64,000 nt of DNA from Streptomyces sp. NBC_01268 (GTDB lineage Bacteria; Actinomycetota; Actinomycetes; Streptomycetales; Streptomycetaceae), in the NCBI RefSeq assembly GCF_036240795.1, contig NZ_CP108454.1:4712001-4776000 (forward strand), in the 5' to 3' direction. The notes under the pieces were generated by a model, which had not been told where the DNA came from, searched no databases, and saw nothing but the letters and a program-made list of their open reading frames with translations. Numbering within the stretch: the stretch's first letter is position 1; the number at the start of each line of letters is the position of its first letter. Both the position numbers and the translations under genes were made by a program. This document shows positions 7,866-14,352 of this stretch, piece after piece.

Positions 7866-7904
7866 TCAGTCGTGAGTGGTTTCAATCAATCGCGAGTGGA
7901 ACGT
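7866..7904. promoter_or_regulatory. Repressor-type operator pair upstream of the HNH-ssb operon
   Basis: TCAATCGCGAGTGGAACGT (7886-7904) belongs to a 19-bp family also found at 13260-13278 and 13305-13323. A degenerate copy (TCAGTCGTGAGTGG) lies exactly 20 bp to the left at 7866. The location between two leftward genes and upstream of HNH-ssb fits a phage operator. I could not pick a convincing -35/-10 pair here. Confidence 0.6.
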
Positions 7905-7930
7905 ATCACGCATGAAAGGGCGCCGGTGTT

Positions 7931-8143
7931 CTACAGCGGCACTTCCGTGAGGCTCTGCGTGCCCGCCTCCGGCTCGAACGGGAGCGGGATCACCCGCAGG
8001 TCCCAACCGGCCCGTTCGAGGGCCCTGGCGGCCCGCATGGCGGTCGCCCCGGGGCGGTGCAGCAACTCGCGTACGGTCGCGTCCTCCAGGACGGTGCGGA
8101 TGATCGCGACGGCGGCGTCGGGGATGGGCGCGGGCGTGGTCAT
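7931..8143 (-). CDS. Small prophage protein, unknown
   Basis: 70 residues; its ATG at 8143 overlaps the stop of the preceding gene (ATGA). It is helical over residues 10-48 and otherwise unremarkable. Translational coupling and normal codon use make it likely to be real. It is the last gene before the operator region at 7866-7904. Confidence 0.55.
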   Translation of the reverse strand: MTTPAPIPDAAVAIIRTVLEDATVRELLHRPGATAMRAARALERAGWDLRVIPLPFEPEAGTQSLTEVPL

Positions 8144-8820
8144 GCGGCAACTCCGGTGTGGCGGTGGGCGAGGGCGGCCTCGACGCGCGAGGGGTGCGGG
8201 GCGCGCTCGGTGCGCCGCCGGCTACCGGTCTTGCACGGCGTGCGGACGTCGGCGCGGCAGTGCTCGTACGGGCACGGGACGTCGAGGGGGTCGGGCCGGT
8301 CCTCCTCGGCGAGGGCGCGGCGGCGGGGCCGGTGGTCGGCGAGGGCCTCCTCGACGTCCCGGGGCACGTAGTACCCGAGGGCGGCGAGACGTTCGGCGGC
8401 GAACTCGTCGCGCTCCTCGCGGGTGGCGGTGGCCGGAAGGGCGAGCATCGGCCGGTCCTCCGAGAAACCGAGGGCGCGGGATGCGGAGGGGGGCGCGACG
8501 CGGCCGTCGGCGATGGAGGCGAGCAGGGCGCGGCGGCGGGCGATGGACTCGGCGCCGGTCTCGCCGGGGATCCCGTCGTAGACGATCGTCGCGGCGTTGA
8601 CCCGCTCGGCGCGGATCCGGGCGCGCTGCTGGCGGACGTGGGCGGGGGTCAGCCACTTGTCGGTGTCGCCGTAGTGGCGGGCGACGGCGGCGCGGGCGTC
8701 GTCGTCGAGGGGCATCGAGTGCAGTGCGGCGGCCCACGCGCGGGCGTCGGCCTCGCCGACGGTGCGGCGGTCGAATGCGGCGGCGAGGGTGAGCAGCTCG
8801 GCGGCGTCGGCGGGGGTCAC
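8140..8820 (-). CDS. Zinc-finger prophage protein, possibly replication accessory
   Basis: 226 residues from GTG 8820, which overlaps the stop of the replisome-organiser gene (GTGA). The N-terminal 80 residues (LLTLAAAFDRRTVGEADARA, then a WLTPAHVRQQ segment) resemble a module often found next to replication initiators in actinophages. The C-terminus has CPYEHCRADVRTPCKTGS (about residues 187-204), a CxxxxC...C finger ending in a basic H-rich helix. A helicase-loader or accessory role is inferred from position only. Confidence 0.65.
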   Translation of the reverse strand: MTPADAAELLTLAAAFDRRTVGEADARAWAAALHSMPLDDDARAAVARHYGDTDKWLTPAHVRQQRARIRAERVNAATIVYDGIPGETGAESIARRRALLASIADGRVAPPSASRALGFSEDRPMLALPATATREERDEFAAERLAALGYYVPRDVEEALADHRPRRRALAEEDRPDPLDVPCPYEHCRADVRTPCKTGSRRRTERAPHPSRVEAALAHRHTGVAA

Positions 8821-9689
8821 TGGGCGGCCTCCTGGGCGCGGAGTCGGGCGGCGAGGTCGAGACCCTCGGCGACCCGCTGGTCGGTCGTCGAGGGGCGGTT
8901 GATGGGGACGACGTTCCCGCCGGCGGCCGGGCGGCTGGCCTGGAGGCGCAGGGTGTCGTACTTGTCGCGCAGCTTCGCCATGGACAGGACGTTGGAGCGC
9001 CAGAAGTCCGAGTCCTGGCACCAGTCGATGGCGCCGTGCACCTGCTCTTCGGTGCGGCCGTCCTTGTCGAGCATGAGCCGGGCCGCGTCCCGCCATGCCT
9101 TCGTGATGGTGGGCCGCTTGCTGCCGTTCTGCACGATGCGGTCGGCGAGGTGCTCACACAGCCGCTCGACGTCCTCACGGGCCGGCGACGGGTCGGGGTC
9201 TCGCGGGGCGAGGGCCGACGACGTTCCGTTCCCTGTTCCCTCTTCCCTTCCCTGTTCCCTGTTCCTTTCCTGGGGTGAGTCCTCACTGAGGTGTGCGTGA
9301 GCCTGCTCGGAACCCTCATCACCCCTGGTCGGGGGCGGTTCCGGGGTGGATTCGCCCTGGTCGGGGGCGGGGAGGCGGGACGCGGACGGGCGGTTGATCC
9401 GCTGGTGCTCCTTCCACCCGGACACGGCCAAGTAGCGCTTGCCCGTGACGGTGTAGCGAAGGATCAGTGAGGATTCACTGAGTGCGGCGAGGTCCGTCTC
9501 GACGTCGGCGGCGGTCCGGTCGTCGAGCGGCCAAAGCGCGGCCTTGATGAGCCGGGCGTCGTCGACGGCGCGGCCGAGGTCGTCGCAGTGCGTCCACAGG
9601 CCGATGAAGGTCAACCGCTGCTCGATGGAGAGGTCGGCGATCGTCAGGGAGGTGAAAAAGTCGGGTTTGATCGTGCGAATGCGCGGCAT
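8817..9689 (-). CDS. Replisome organiser/replication initiation-like protein
   Basis: 290 residues from ATG 9689. The N-terminus (MPRIRTIKPDFF, then SIEQRLTFIGLWTHCDDLGR) is the winged-helix domain typical of actinophage replication initiators and lambda-O/DnaD-like organisers. A polar Glu/Arg/Gly/Asn linker (about 115-160) is followed by a C-terminal helical domain (about 160-250). The DNA encoding the linker contains three TTCCCTGTTCC repeats, the same arrangement as the origin inside lambda O. Coupled downstream is the zinc-finger accessory gene. It presumably binds the phage origin and loads the host helicase. Confidence 0.78.
   Translation of the reverse strand: MPRIRTIKPDFFTSLTIADLSIEQRLTFIGLWTHCDDLGRAVDDARLIKAALWPLDDRTAADVETDLAALSESSLILRYTVTGKRYLAVSGWKEHQRINRPSASRLPAPDQGESTPEPPPTRGDEGSEQAHAHLSEDSPQERNREQGREEGTGNGTSSALAPRDPDPSPAREDVERLCEHLADRIVQNGSKRPTITKAWRDAARLMLDKDGRTEEQVHGAIDWCQDSDFWRSNVLSMAKLRDKYDTLRLQASRPAAGGNVVPINRPSTTDQRVAEGLDLAARLRAQEAAQ
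9229..9290. repeat. Iteron-like direct repeats inside the replication gene (candidate phage origin)
   Basis: TTCCCTGTTCC occurs at 9229-9239, 9248-9258 and 9255-9265, with a related TTCCCTCTTCCC between. A small GTGAG-TC-CTCAC palindrome follows at 9275-9286. The stretch is locally less GC-rich than the gene around it. The repeats encode the protein's inter-domain linker. Confidence 0.5.
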
Positions 9690-9715
9690 GGCGGGGGTCC
9701 TGTCGGGGCGGTGCG

Positions 9716-9755
9716 CCCCGGGGCGAGGGGAATCGTGTCCGGCCTCGCCCCGGGG
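9716..9755 (-). terminator. Strong hairpin upstream of the replisome-organiser gene
   Basis: CCCCGGGGCGAGG (9716-9728) and CCTCGCCCCGGGG (9743-9755) are perfect 13-bp arms with a 14-nt loop, positioned just after the stop (9767) of the small Cys-rich gene. Confidence 0.65.
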
Positions 9756-9766
9756 CAGTACGGGGG

Positions 9767-9985
9767 CTACTGCGGGCGGGTGCGCGGTACGGGGCGGTGT
9801 GCGTCGCAACGCCACCCGCATGGGTACGGGCGGGTCGGGGCGGCGCCACACCTGGGGTTGCCCGTGTCGCACGTGTGCTTCGGCTTCGGCTCGCCCTGGT
9901 CGAGGGGGAGTTGACCGGGGACCGGTGCCGGCGGCGCGGTGTCGAGCAGCCTTCGGGCGCGGTCGAGGCGCTCGCGGCCGGTCAC
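9767..9985 (-). CDS. Small Cys-rich prophage protein
   Basis: 72 residues from GTG 9985, overlapping the WhiB stop (GTGA). The C-terminal half has four Cys in CDTGNPRCGAAPTRPYPCGW and RCDAH, likely a single zinc site. The pattern recurs in actinophage early regions, but I know of no function. Its coupling to the WhiB-like gene suggests co-expression. Confidence 0.6.
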   Translation of the reverse strand: MTGRERLDRARRLLDTAPPAPVPGQLPLDQGEPKPKHTCDTGNPRCGAAPTRPYPCGWRCDAHRPVPRTRPQ

Positions 9986-10281
9986 GCGGCGGCCTCGGCG
10001 GCGAGGCGGTCGCGCTGCGCCTTGACGGTGGCCTTGTGGAAGTGGAAACGGGCGCTGGCGGTCTTCCCGCCCCGGATGCCGAAACGGCCGGTCTTCCCGC
10101 GTCCGCCCTCCTCGGCCATGGCCTCGGCGAGGCACTCCTCGCGGACCGGGCACGAACGGCAGAGCGCGAGGGCCTCGCGGCGGCCCTCAACGTCGGTCGA
10201 GACAGGAAAGAACGCATCGACGTTCACGCCGGCGCACGCGGCGCGACGGTGCCAACGGGGTTTGAGTGTCTGGAAGTTCAT
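9982..10281 (-). CDS. WhiB-family iron-sulphur protein (phage-encoded)
   Basis: 99 residues from ATG 10281. The four Fe-S Cys are present: C16, then C41-x2-C44-x5-C50. The turn FGIRGG (67-72) replaces the usual GVWGG, and a basic C-terminus follows. Wbl proteins bind region 4 of the primary sigma factor and redirect transcription. Phage versions such as WhiBTM4 interfere with host WhiB2 and affect septation or superinfection. The leader TCGACCAGGAGCACCACCC immediately upstream is shared with the gene starting at 6820. Confidence 0.92.
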   Translation of the reverse strand: MNFQTLKPRWHRRAACAGVNVDAFFPVSTDVEGRREALALCRSCPVREECLAEAMAEEGGRGKTGRFGIRGGKTASARFHFHKATVKAQRDRLAAEAAA

Positions 10282-10302
10282 GGGTGGTGCTCCTGGTCGA
10301 GG

Positions 10303-10333
10303 GGCCCGCCCCGTTCGGGGGGCGGGGCGGGCC
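10303..10333 (-). terminator. GC-rich hairpin before the WhiB gene
   Basis: Perfect 11-bp arms GGCCCGCCCCG (10303-10313) and CGGGGCGGGCC (10323-10333) between the gene ending at 10346 and the WhiB start. Nearly the same stem occurs at 2654-2678. Confidence 0.65.
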
Positions 10334-10345
10334 GTGGCGCGGGGG

Positions 10346-10975
10346 TCAGAGCTGCTCGGGCGCCGGTTCGGCGGCCGGGGGGAGCGCAGGCGGTTTCGGG
10401 GGCGTGTCGAGGTCGAGGCGCTTGGCGGCGACGGCCTCGGCGACCAGGGCGCGGCCGTCGCGGGGCTGGTTCTTGCTCGTCCTGCTGAACAGCCAACGGA
10501 AGTGCGGCGACTTGGTGGGCTGGATCGCGACGCCGGGCACGTCGTGCAGCTCGCCCGTGTTCGGGTCGGCGTACCGGGGGGTGTTCGCCGCGTTGACGGC
10601 CCCGAGGACCTGCGCGGCGAACTGCTCGTCGATGACGACCTCGGTGCGGGCCGGGATGATCCGGAAGTCGAAGTGCTCCGGGAAGGTGTCGCGCACCCAT
10701 GCCTCGAACGCGGGCCGGTCGATGATCCGGGCCTCAGCCTCGCCGCCCACTCGGGTCACGGTCGCGAACCTGGTGCCGTCATCGAGAGTGACGTCGGCCT
10801 TCGTGCTGCGGGTCGCCTGGTACTGCTGCGTGAGCAGCTTGGCGGCCTCCCGGTTGATGTCCTCGAACATCCCCTCGGCGGCGTCGAGGCGGGCGCGCAT
10901 GGCCTGCCGGTGGCGCAGGACGGCGGCGAGGTGGTCGGGGTCGGGCGCCTCGACCTTCTTCTCGACGGTGCTCAC
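10346..10975 (-). CDS. Prophage protein downstream of ERF, possibly recombination-associated
   Basis: 209 residues; ATG 10975 overlaps the ERF stop (ATGA). The N-terminal 60 residues are helical (RARLDAAEGMFEDINREAAK), followed by an alpha/beta domain up to about 165 and a Pro-rich tail. I do not recognise the family. Coupling to the ERF annealing protein suggests a partner in recombination, such as a nuclease or recombination mediator, but no catalytic motif is visible. Confidence 0.55.
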   Translation of the reverse strand: MSTVEKKVEAPDPDHLAAVLRHRQAMRARLDAAEGMFEDINREAAKLLTQQYQATRSTKADVTLDDGTRFATVTRVGGEAEARIIDRPAFEAWVRDTFPEHFDFRIIPARTEVVIDEQFAAQVLGAVNAANTPRYADPNTGELHDVPGVAIQPTKSPHFRWLFSRTSKNQPRDGRALVAEAVAAKRLDLDTPPKPPALPPAAEPAPEQL

Positions 10976-12015
10976 GCGGCGTTCCCCTCGATCTTCTTCC
11001 GGAAGGCGTGCATCTGAACGGCGCTGGCCTGGACGATCGGCACCCCGTAGACGCGCTCGAAATCGGCGTCGAGGGTGCGCAGGTTGGCCCGGGACGCGGC
11101 GAGGCGGAGGGCCTCCTCGGCGGTGGCCGTGTTCGCGGCCGGCGGCGCGGTGGCGGGGGCCTGATCCGCAGCCGGGGCGGCCGGGGCCGGTGCGGGCGCC
11201 GGATTCCTCGGCGCGGACTGCTGCGGCGTGCCGTTCGCGCTCCGCTTTCGGGTGGCGATGGCGTCGAGTTCGACGATGTACTCCGGCGGGGCCCCGGCCT
11301 CCTCGGCGGCCTTTCGGATCGCGGCGAACTCCTCCTCACTCTTCGCCTGCCGGGCCTCAGCGGCGTAGTCCCGGCGCTGGCGCTGCTGCGGCTGCTCCTG
11401 CTGCGGGCGGCGCTGCTGGCCTCGCTGCCCGCGCTGCGGCTGCTGCGGGCGGCGCTGCGGCTGCTGGCGCTGCTGCGGGGTGTTGCTCATGACCGGGTGG
11501 TCGCGGTCGCCGTCGTCGATGCTGCGGGCGTCCACGGGGATCATGAACACCTGAAAGAGCATGTACTTGAGCGCGGCGCTCATGGCTTTGTTGGTGCTCT
11601 TGTCGGCCGTGTCCATGGCCTCGCCCGGGATGGTGACGGCGAGGCAGTCACCGGCCGGTCCGTAGATGCGGTACAGCATCGTGAGGACCGTGTGGGTGCC
11701 CTTCTCGCCGCGCGGGCGTTGCTTGTGCTCGATGACCTCGGGCGCGATGAAGCAGCCGTGGTTCCGCATGGGGCCGGCCATGGCGGACATCGCGTCGTCG
11801 ACGCCCCGGAACTTGTAGTTCTGCTGGTGGTTGTCCTTGTCCTTGCCCACGGGCATGACGTCCCGCATGACGCCGTGGATGACGGCAAACACGCGGGGGA
11901 GGTCGGCGCTCGTTCCGGCCGGGGCCGGCGTGTACGCGGTGGTCACGCGGTGATCGAGGGTGGGCGTGGCGACGGGCGGCGCGGTGTGGGCGGTCGGCAG
12001 GGTGGTGACGGTCAC
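10972..12015 (-). CDS. ERF-family single-strand annealing protein
   Basis: 347 residues from GTG 12015, overlapping the upstream stop (GTGA). Residues about 40-170 contain the ERF signature: a YKFRGVDDAMSAMAGPMRNHG segment (quoted in part), then an alpha/beta core with DTADKSTNKAMSAALKYM. A Gln/Arg-rich linker (about 176-215) and an Ala/Pro-rich region follow. ERF proteins anneal complementary ssDNA in phage recombination and circularisation and usually act with SSB, also encoded here. The Q-rich linker makes it longer than a minimal ERF. Confidence 0.88.
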   Translation of the reverse strand: MTVTTLPTAHTAPPVATPTLDHRVTTAYTPAPAGTSADLPRVFAVIHGVMRDVMPVGKDKDNHQQNYKFRGVDDAMSAMAGPMRNHGCFIAPEVIEHKQRPRGEKGTHTVLTMLYRIYGPAGDCLAVTIPGEAMDTADKSTNKAMSAALKYMLFQVFMIPVDARSIDDGDRDHPVMSNTPQQRQQPQRRPQQPQRGQRGQQRRPQQEQPQQRQRRDYAAEARQAKSEEEFAAIRKAAEEAGAPPEYIVELDAIATRKRSANGTPQQSAPRNPAPAPAPAAPAADQAPATAPPAANTATAEEALRLAASRANLRTLDADFERVYGVPIVQASAVQMHAFRKKIEGNAA

Positions 12016-12389
12016 GGGCGGTTCTCCTGTGCGGGGGTGCGGTGGCGGATGGCGGCGGCCTGCTTCGTGAGCGAGGTGGCGAGCGCGATGGCGTCGTCGG
12101 CGTCGAGCAGGTCGTCGAGGCGGTCGGCGGCCTCCAGCGTTTCGAGCAGGGCGTCGCGGGTCCCGTCCGCCTCGGCGGCTCGCATGGCGCGCTCCCAGTC
12201 GGCGGCGTCGTCGCTCACGACCACGTGGCCGAGGGAGAGGACCGACGCGGCGTGCTGGGTGAGCAGGCGGCCGAGCATGTCGGGGTCCTCGGCGTACGCG
12301 AGGGCAAGCTCGTCGAGCAGGGGGGAGACGGCGAGGGTGACCGGGAGGCGGACGGCGGTCCCGTCGGCGGTGAGGGTCGGGCGGATCAC
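12012..12389 (-). CDS. Prophage protein, unknown (125 aa)
   Basis: GTG at 12389 overlaps the stop of the preceding gene (GTGA), and its own stop overlaps the ERF GTG. It is acidic and helical (residues 25-110) with no Cys and no known motif. Double overlap and codon bias support it as real. Confidence 0.6.
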   Translation of the reverse strand: MIRPTLTADGTAVRLPVTLAVSPLLDELALAYAEDPDMLGRLLTQHAASVLSLGHVVVSDDAADWERAMRAAEADGTRDALLETLEAADRLDDLLDADDAIALATSLTKQAAAIRHRTPAQENRP

Positions 12390-12772
12390 TGGTTCACCGC
12401 CGGCGCGGTGTCGATGCCGAGGTCGAGCGGGACGCCGGGGCCGTCGTGGGTGAGGTCTCCGGTCGCCGCGTTGTAGGTGCGGGGCATCGACCAGTCGGCG
12501 GCCGGGAACGCCCGGCGGAGCAGGCCGTACGCGGCCCGGCACTCGGCGGCGGTGCGGCTGACGGGCTGGCCGGACGCACCGATCAGTTCGACCCACGTGC
12601 GGCGGGCGTCGTTCACGGTGACCGGCACGGTGCGGACGCGGACGGTGCCGGGGGCGATCTCGTGGAGCTGGCGCGCCACGACGTCGATGAAGCGGGCGCG
12701 AGTGCGCGCCCTGTGGGCGCCGAGGATGGCCTCGGCGGCGCGCGGAGCGGAGTGGGTACCCTGGTGCTGCAT
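12386..12772 (-). CDS. Prophage protein, unknown (128 aa)
   Basis: ATG at 12772 with GAAGGAGAT about 6 nt upstream, a strong RBS. It is a basic helical N-terminus followed by a small beta-rich segment. It heads the operon that continues into ERF and follows the hairpin at 12795-12825. No family recognised. Confidence 0.6.
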   Translation of the reverse strand: MQHQGTHSAPRAAEAILGAHRARTRARFIDVVARQLHEIAPGTVRVRTVPVTVNDARRTWVELIGASGQPVSRTAAECRAAYGLLRRAFPAADWSMPRTYNAATGDLTHDGPGVPLDLGIDTAPAVNQ

Positions 12773-12794
12773 CAGATCTCCTTCGGGGGATGAG

Positions 12795-12825
12795 AGGGCC
12801 GTCCGGGTCGCATCCGGGCGGCCCT
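12795..12825 (-). terminator. Hairpin terminating the first early genes
   Basis: AGGGCCGTCCGG/CCGGGCGGCCCT inverted repeat with one mismatch, between the 61-residue gene and the gene starting at 12772. Confidence 0.55.
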
Positions 12826-12835
12826 CCTGCGTTGT

Positions 12836-13021
12836 TCAGGCGGCGAGGGGCCGGGGGGCGGTCTGCTCGCGCTGGGCGCGTTCGAGGCGGCGCAAGATCA
12901 GCTCGACCTCGGGGTCGAGGCGGCCGGCGGCGCGGTCGCGGTCGCGGCGTTCACGGGCGGCGTCGAGGACTCGGCGCAGGTTCCGTATGGCCTGGTCGCG
13001 GGTGACGGTGGGGGCCGTCAT
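12836..13021 (-). CDS. Small helical prophage protein (61 aa)
   Basis: ATG at 13021 overlaps the stop of the Cro-like gene (ATGA). It is highly charged (RERRDRDRAAGR centre) and predicted all-helical. Probably a co-expressed early factor; function unknown. Confidence 0.55.
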   Translation of the reverse strand: MTAPTVTRDQAIRNLRRVLDAARERRDRDRAAGRLDPEVELILRRLERAQREQTAPRPLAA

Positions 13022-13227
13022 GCGGCGACCTTGCGGCGCAAGAGCTGGGAGGCGGTGACGCCGTAGTGCTCCTGGACGGCGGCGATCAGGTTGGCGCTCG
13101 GCGCGTTCCGGCCGTGCCACAGACGCCATGCGGTGTTGGGGGCAACCTTTAGGCGGCGTGCCGTGTCAGGAGGGGTGCGGTCGCCCTTCTGCCGGGCGGC
13201 GATGACGAACTCAGTGCGGTCGTACAT
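13018..13227 (-). CDS. Cro-like XRE helix-turn-helix protein, first early gene
   Basis: 69 residues from ATG 13227 (GGAAGGA about 12 nt upstream). The helix-turn-helix spans about residues 19-45: DTARRLKVAPNTAWRLWHG. The short length and its place as the first gene of the leftward transcript, next to operators and divergent from the second XRE gene, are what one expects for a Cro/Cox-type switch protein. Which of the two XRE proteins holds lysogeny cannot be settled from sequence. Confidence 0.8.
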   Translation of the reverse strand: MYDRTEFVIAARQKGDRTPPDTARRLKVAPNTAWRLWHGRNAPSANLIAAVQEHYGVTASQLLRRKVAA

Positions 13228-13233
13228 GGGCGC

Positions 13234-13323
13234 AACGTTCCTTCCGTGGATGGTTCGATTCATCCACGAGTGGAACGTTAGCACGGACTTCACTCACACG
13301 TGAATCATTCACGCGCGGAACGT
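13234..13323. promoter_or_regulatory. Early operator/promoter region with three repressor-like sites
   Basis: Sites: TCATCCACGAGTGGAACGT at 13260-13278, TCATTCACGCGCGGAACGT at 13305-13323, and an inverted 15/19 match at 13235-13253 that makes a near-palindrome with the first. On the minus strand TTCACG, 18 bp, TAACGT gives a plausible promoter for the Cro-like gene, with a site directly over its start. The same 19-mer family controls the region at 7886-7904. Confidence 0.65.
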
Positions 13324-13355
13324 GACGGGGTCGCAGCCCTATGTGTAGATCCGCG

Positions 13356-13384
13356 TTGACACATTCCGGATGGCGGTAAAGAAT
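13356..13384 (+). promoter_or_regulatory. Predicted rightward promoter for the repressor-integrase transcript
   Basis: A consensus -35 TTGACA (13356-13361) and AAGAAT (13379-13384) at 17-bp spacing point toward the XRE gene at 13517. A second possibility is TATCTT at 13505-13510, 6 nt before the ATG, which would give a leaderless mRNA. The ATG lacks a convincing SD, which favours that option. Confidence 0.5.
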
Positions 13385-13516
13385 CGTTCGCACGTTCGAG
13401 GCTCCGGGCGACCTTGGGTCGCTATGTGCCTAGATGGGGGGGATACGCGGTGAAAGATTTGGTCATGCACGCGGCACCCTGTGCCGCCCTCGACTCATGC
13501 GCGGTATCTTCCACTC

Positions 13517-13942
13517 ATGGACGATTCGAACCGAGCCCCCTTCTCGGTCTGGTACAGAGACCGCTTGAAGCGCGCCGGATATGACCTCGACCGCCGAGGC
13601 GAACAGGCCCGCGTAGTCCGCGACAGCGGCATCCACCAAGCCACGGTCACCCGCCTACTCAAGGGCGACAACGTCCCCGACATCCCCGTACTACGGCAGA
13701 TCTCCGAACACCTGAGTCGCCCCCTCCCCGAGGTGCTCGTCGCCGCCGGCCTGCTGACCAACGACGACATCGACCGCGTCCGCAACCCCCGAGCCACCAC
13801 CCCCATGACAACCGACGACGCACTCGACGAACTCGGCATCACCGACCCTGCCGACCGCTCCGTCGTCTCCGCCGTCATCAACACCGTGAAACAGAACCGC
13901 GCCAACGACGGCGCGAACGGCGCCGAGAGGGCTGCCGAATAG
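13517..13942 (+). CDS. XRE-family regulator, likely prophage immunity repressor
   Basis: ATG 13517 gives 141 residues; an in-frame start 36 nt upstream has no RBS. The HTH lies at about residues 8-55 (GEQARVVRDSGIHQATVTRL) and is followed by an all-helical region and a polar, Asn-rich C-terminus. It diverges from the Cro-like gene across the operator region and leads into the membrane protein and integrase genes. That is the usual position of a lysogeny repressor. Absence of a classical SD next to a TATCTT box suggests leaderless expression. Confidence 0.72.
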   Translation: MDDSNRAPFSVWYRDRLKRAGYDLDRRGEQARVVRDSGIHQATVTRLLKGDNVPDIPVLRQISEHLSRPLPEVLVAAGLLTNDDIDRVRNPRATTPMTTDDALDELGITDPADRSVVSAVINTVKQNRANDGANGAERAAE

Positions 13943-13959
13943 CAAGGAGCCGCCACGTC

Positions 13960-14352
13960 ATGAACAAACTCCGCCGCGCAGTGCCGCCGGCAACGGTCCT
14001 CCTCTTCGTGACCGCCCTCGCCGTCGGCGCGACCGGATGGGCCACCAGCACCGACCCCCTCACGGACGCTGGCACGCTCGGAACCCTCGCGGCGGTCCCC
14101 CTCATGTACTGGGTGATGATCACCCGCACCCACGAGATCACCGATCAGCAACTCGAACAGGCCCGGAAACAGGGCTACGTCATGGCCATGGACCACGTCG
14201 GGCGAGGTCTCATCGACGCCCCCGTGCCGCCGTCCCCCGGGCTCTGCGAGCACTGCGGGCGCCACGCCTCCCCGGCCGACGTGATCAGCCTCGACGAGCG
14301 CCGCCGGCCGGGCCACAACCCCAAGGAGAAACGAAAGGCTCAGATCCCGTGA
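13960..14352 (+). CDS. Two-helix membrane protein with CxxC tail
   Basis: 130 residues; AAGGAG lies about 9 nt before ATG 13960. Hydrophobic segments at about 10-28 and 40-55, then a cytoplasmic Gln/Arg helix and CEHCGRH (about 91-97). The stop overlaps the integrase GTG (GTGA). Its role is unknown; coupling to the repressor and integrase hints at expression during lysogeny, for example in superinfection exclusion. Confidence 0.65.
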   Translation: MNKLRRAVPPATVLLFVTALAVGATGWATSTDPLTDAGTLGTLAAVPLMYWVMITRTHEITDQQLEQARKQGYVMAMDHVGRGLIDAPVPPSPGLCEHCGRHASPADVISLDERRRPGHNPKEKRKAQIP

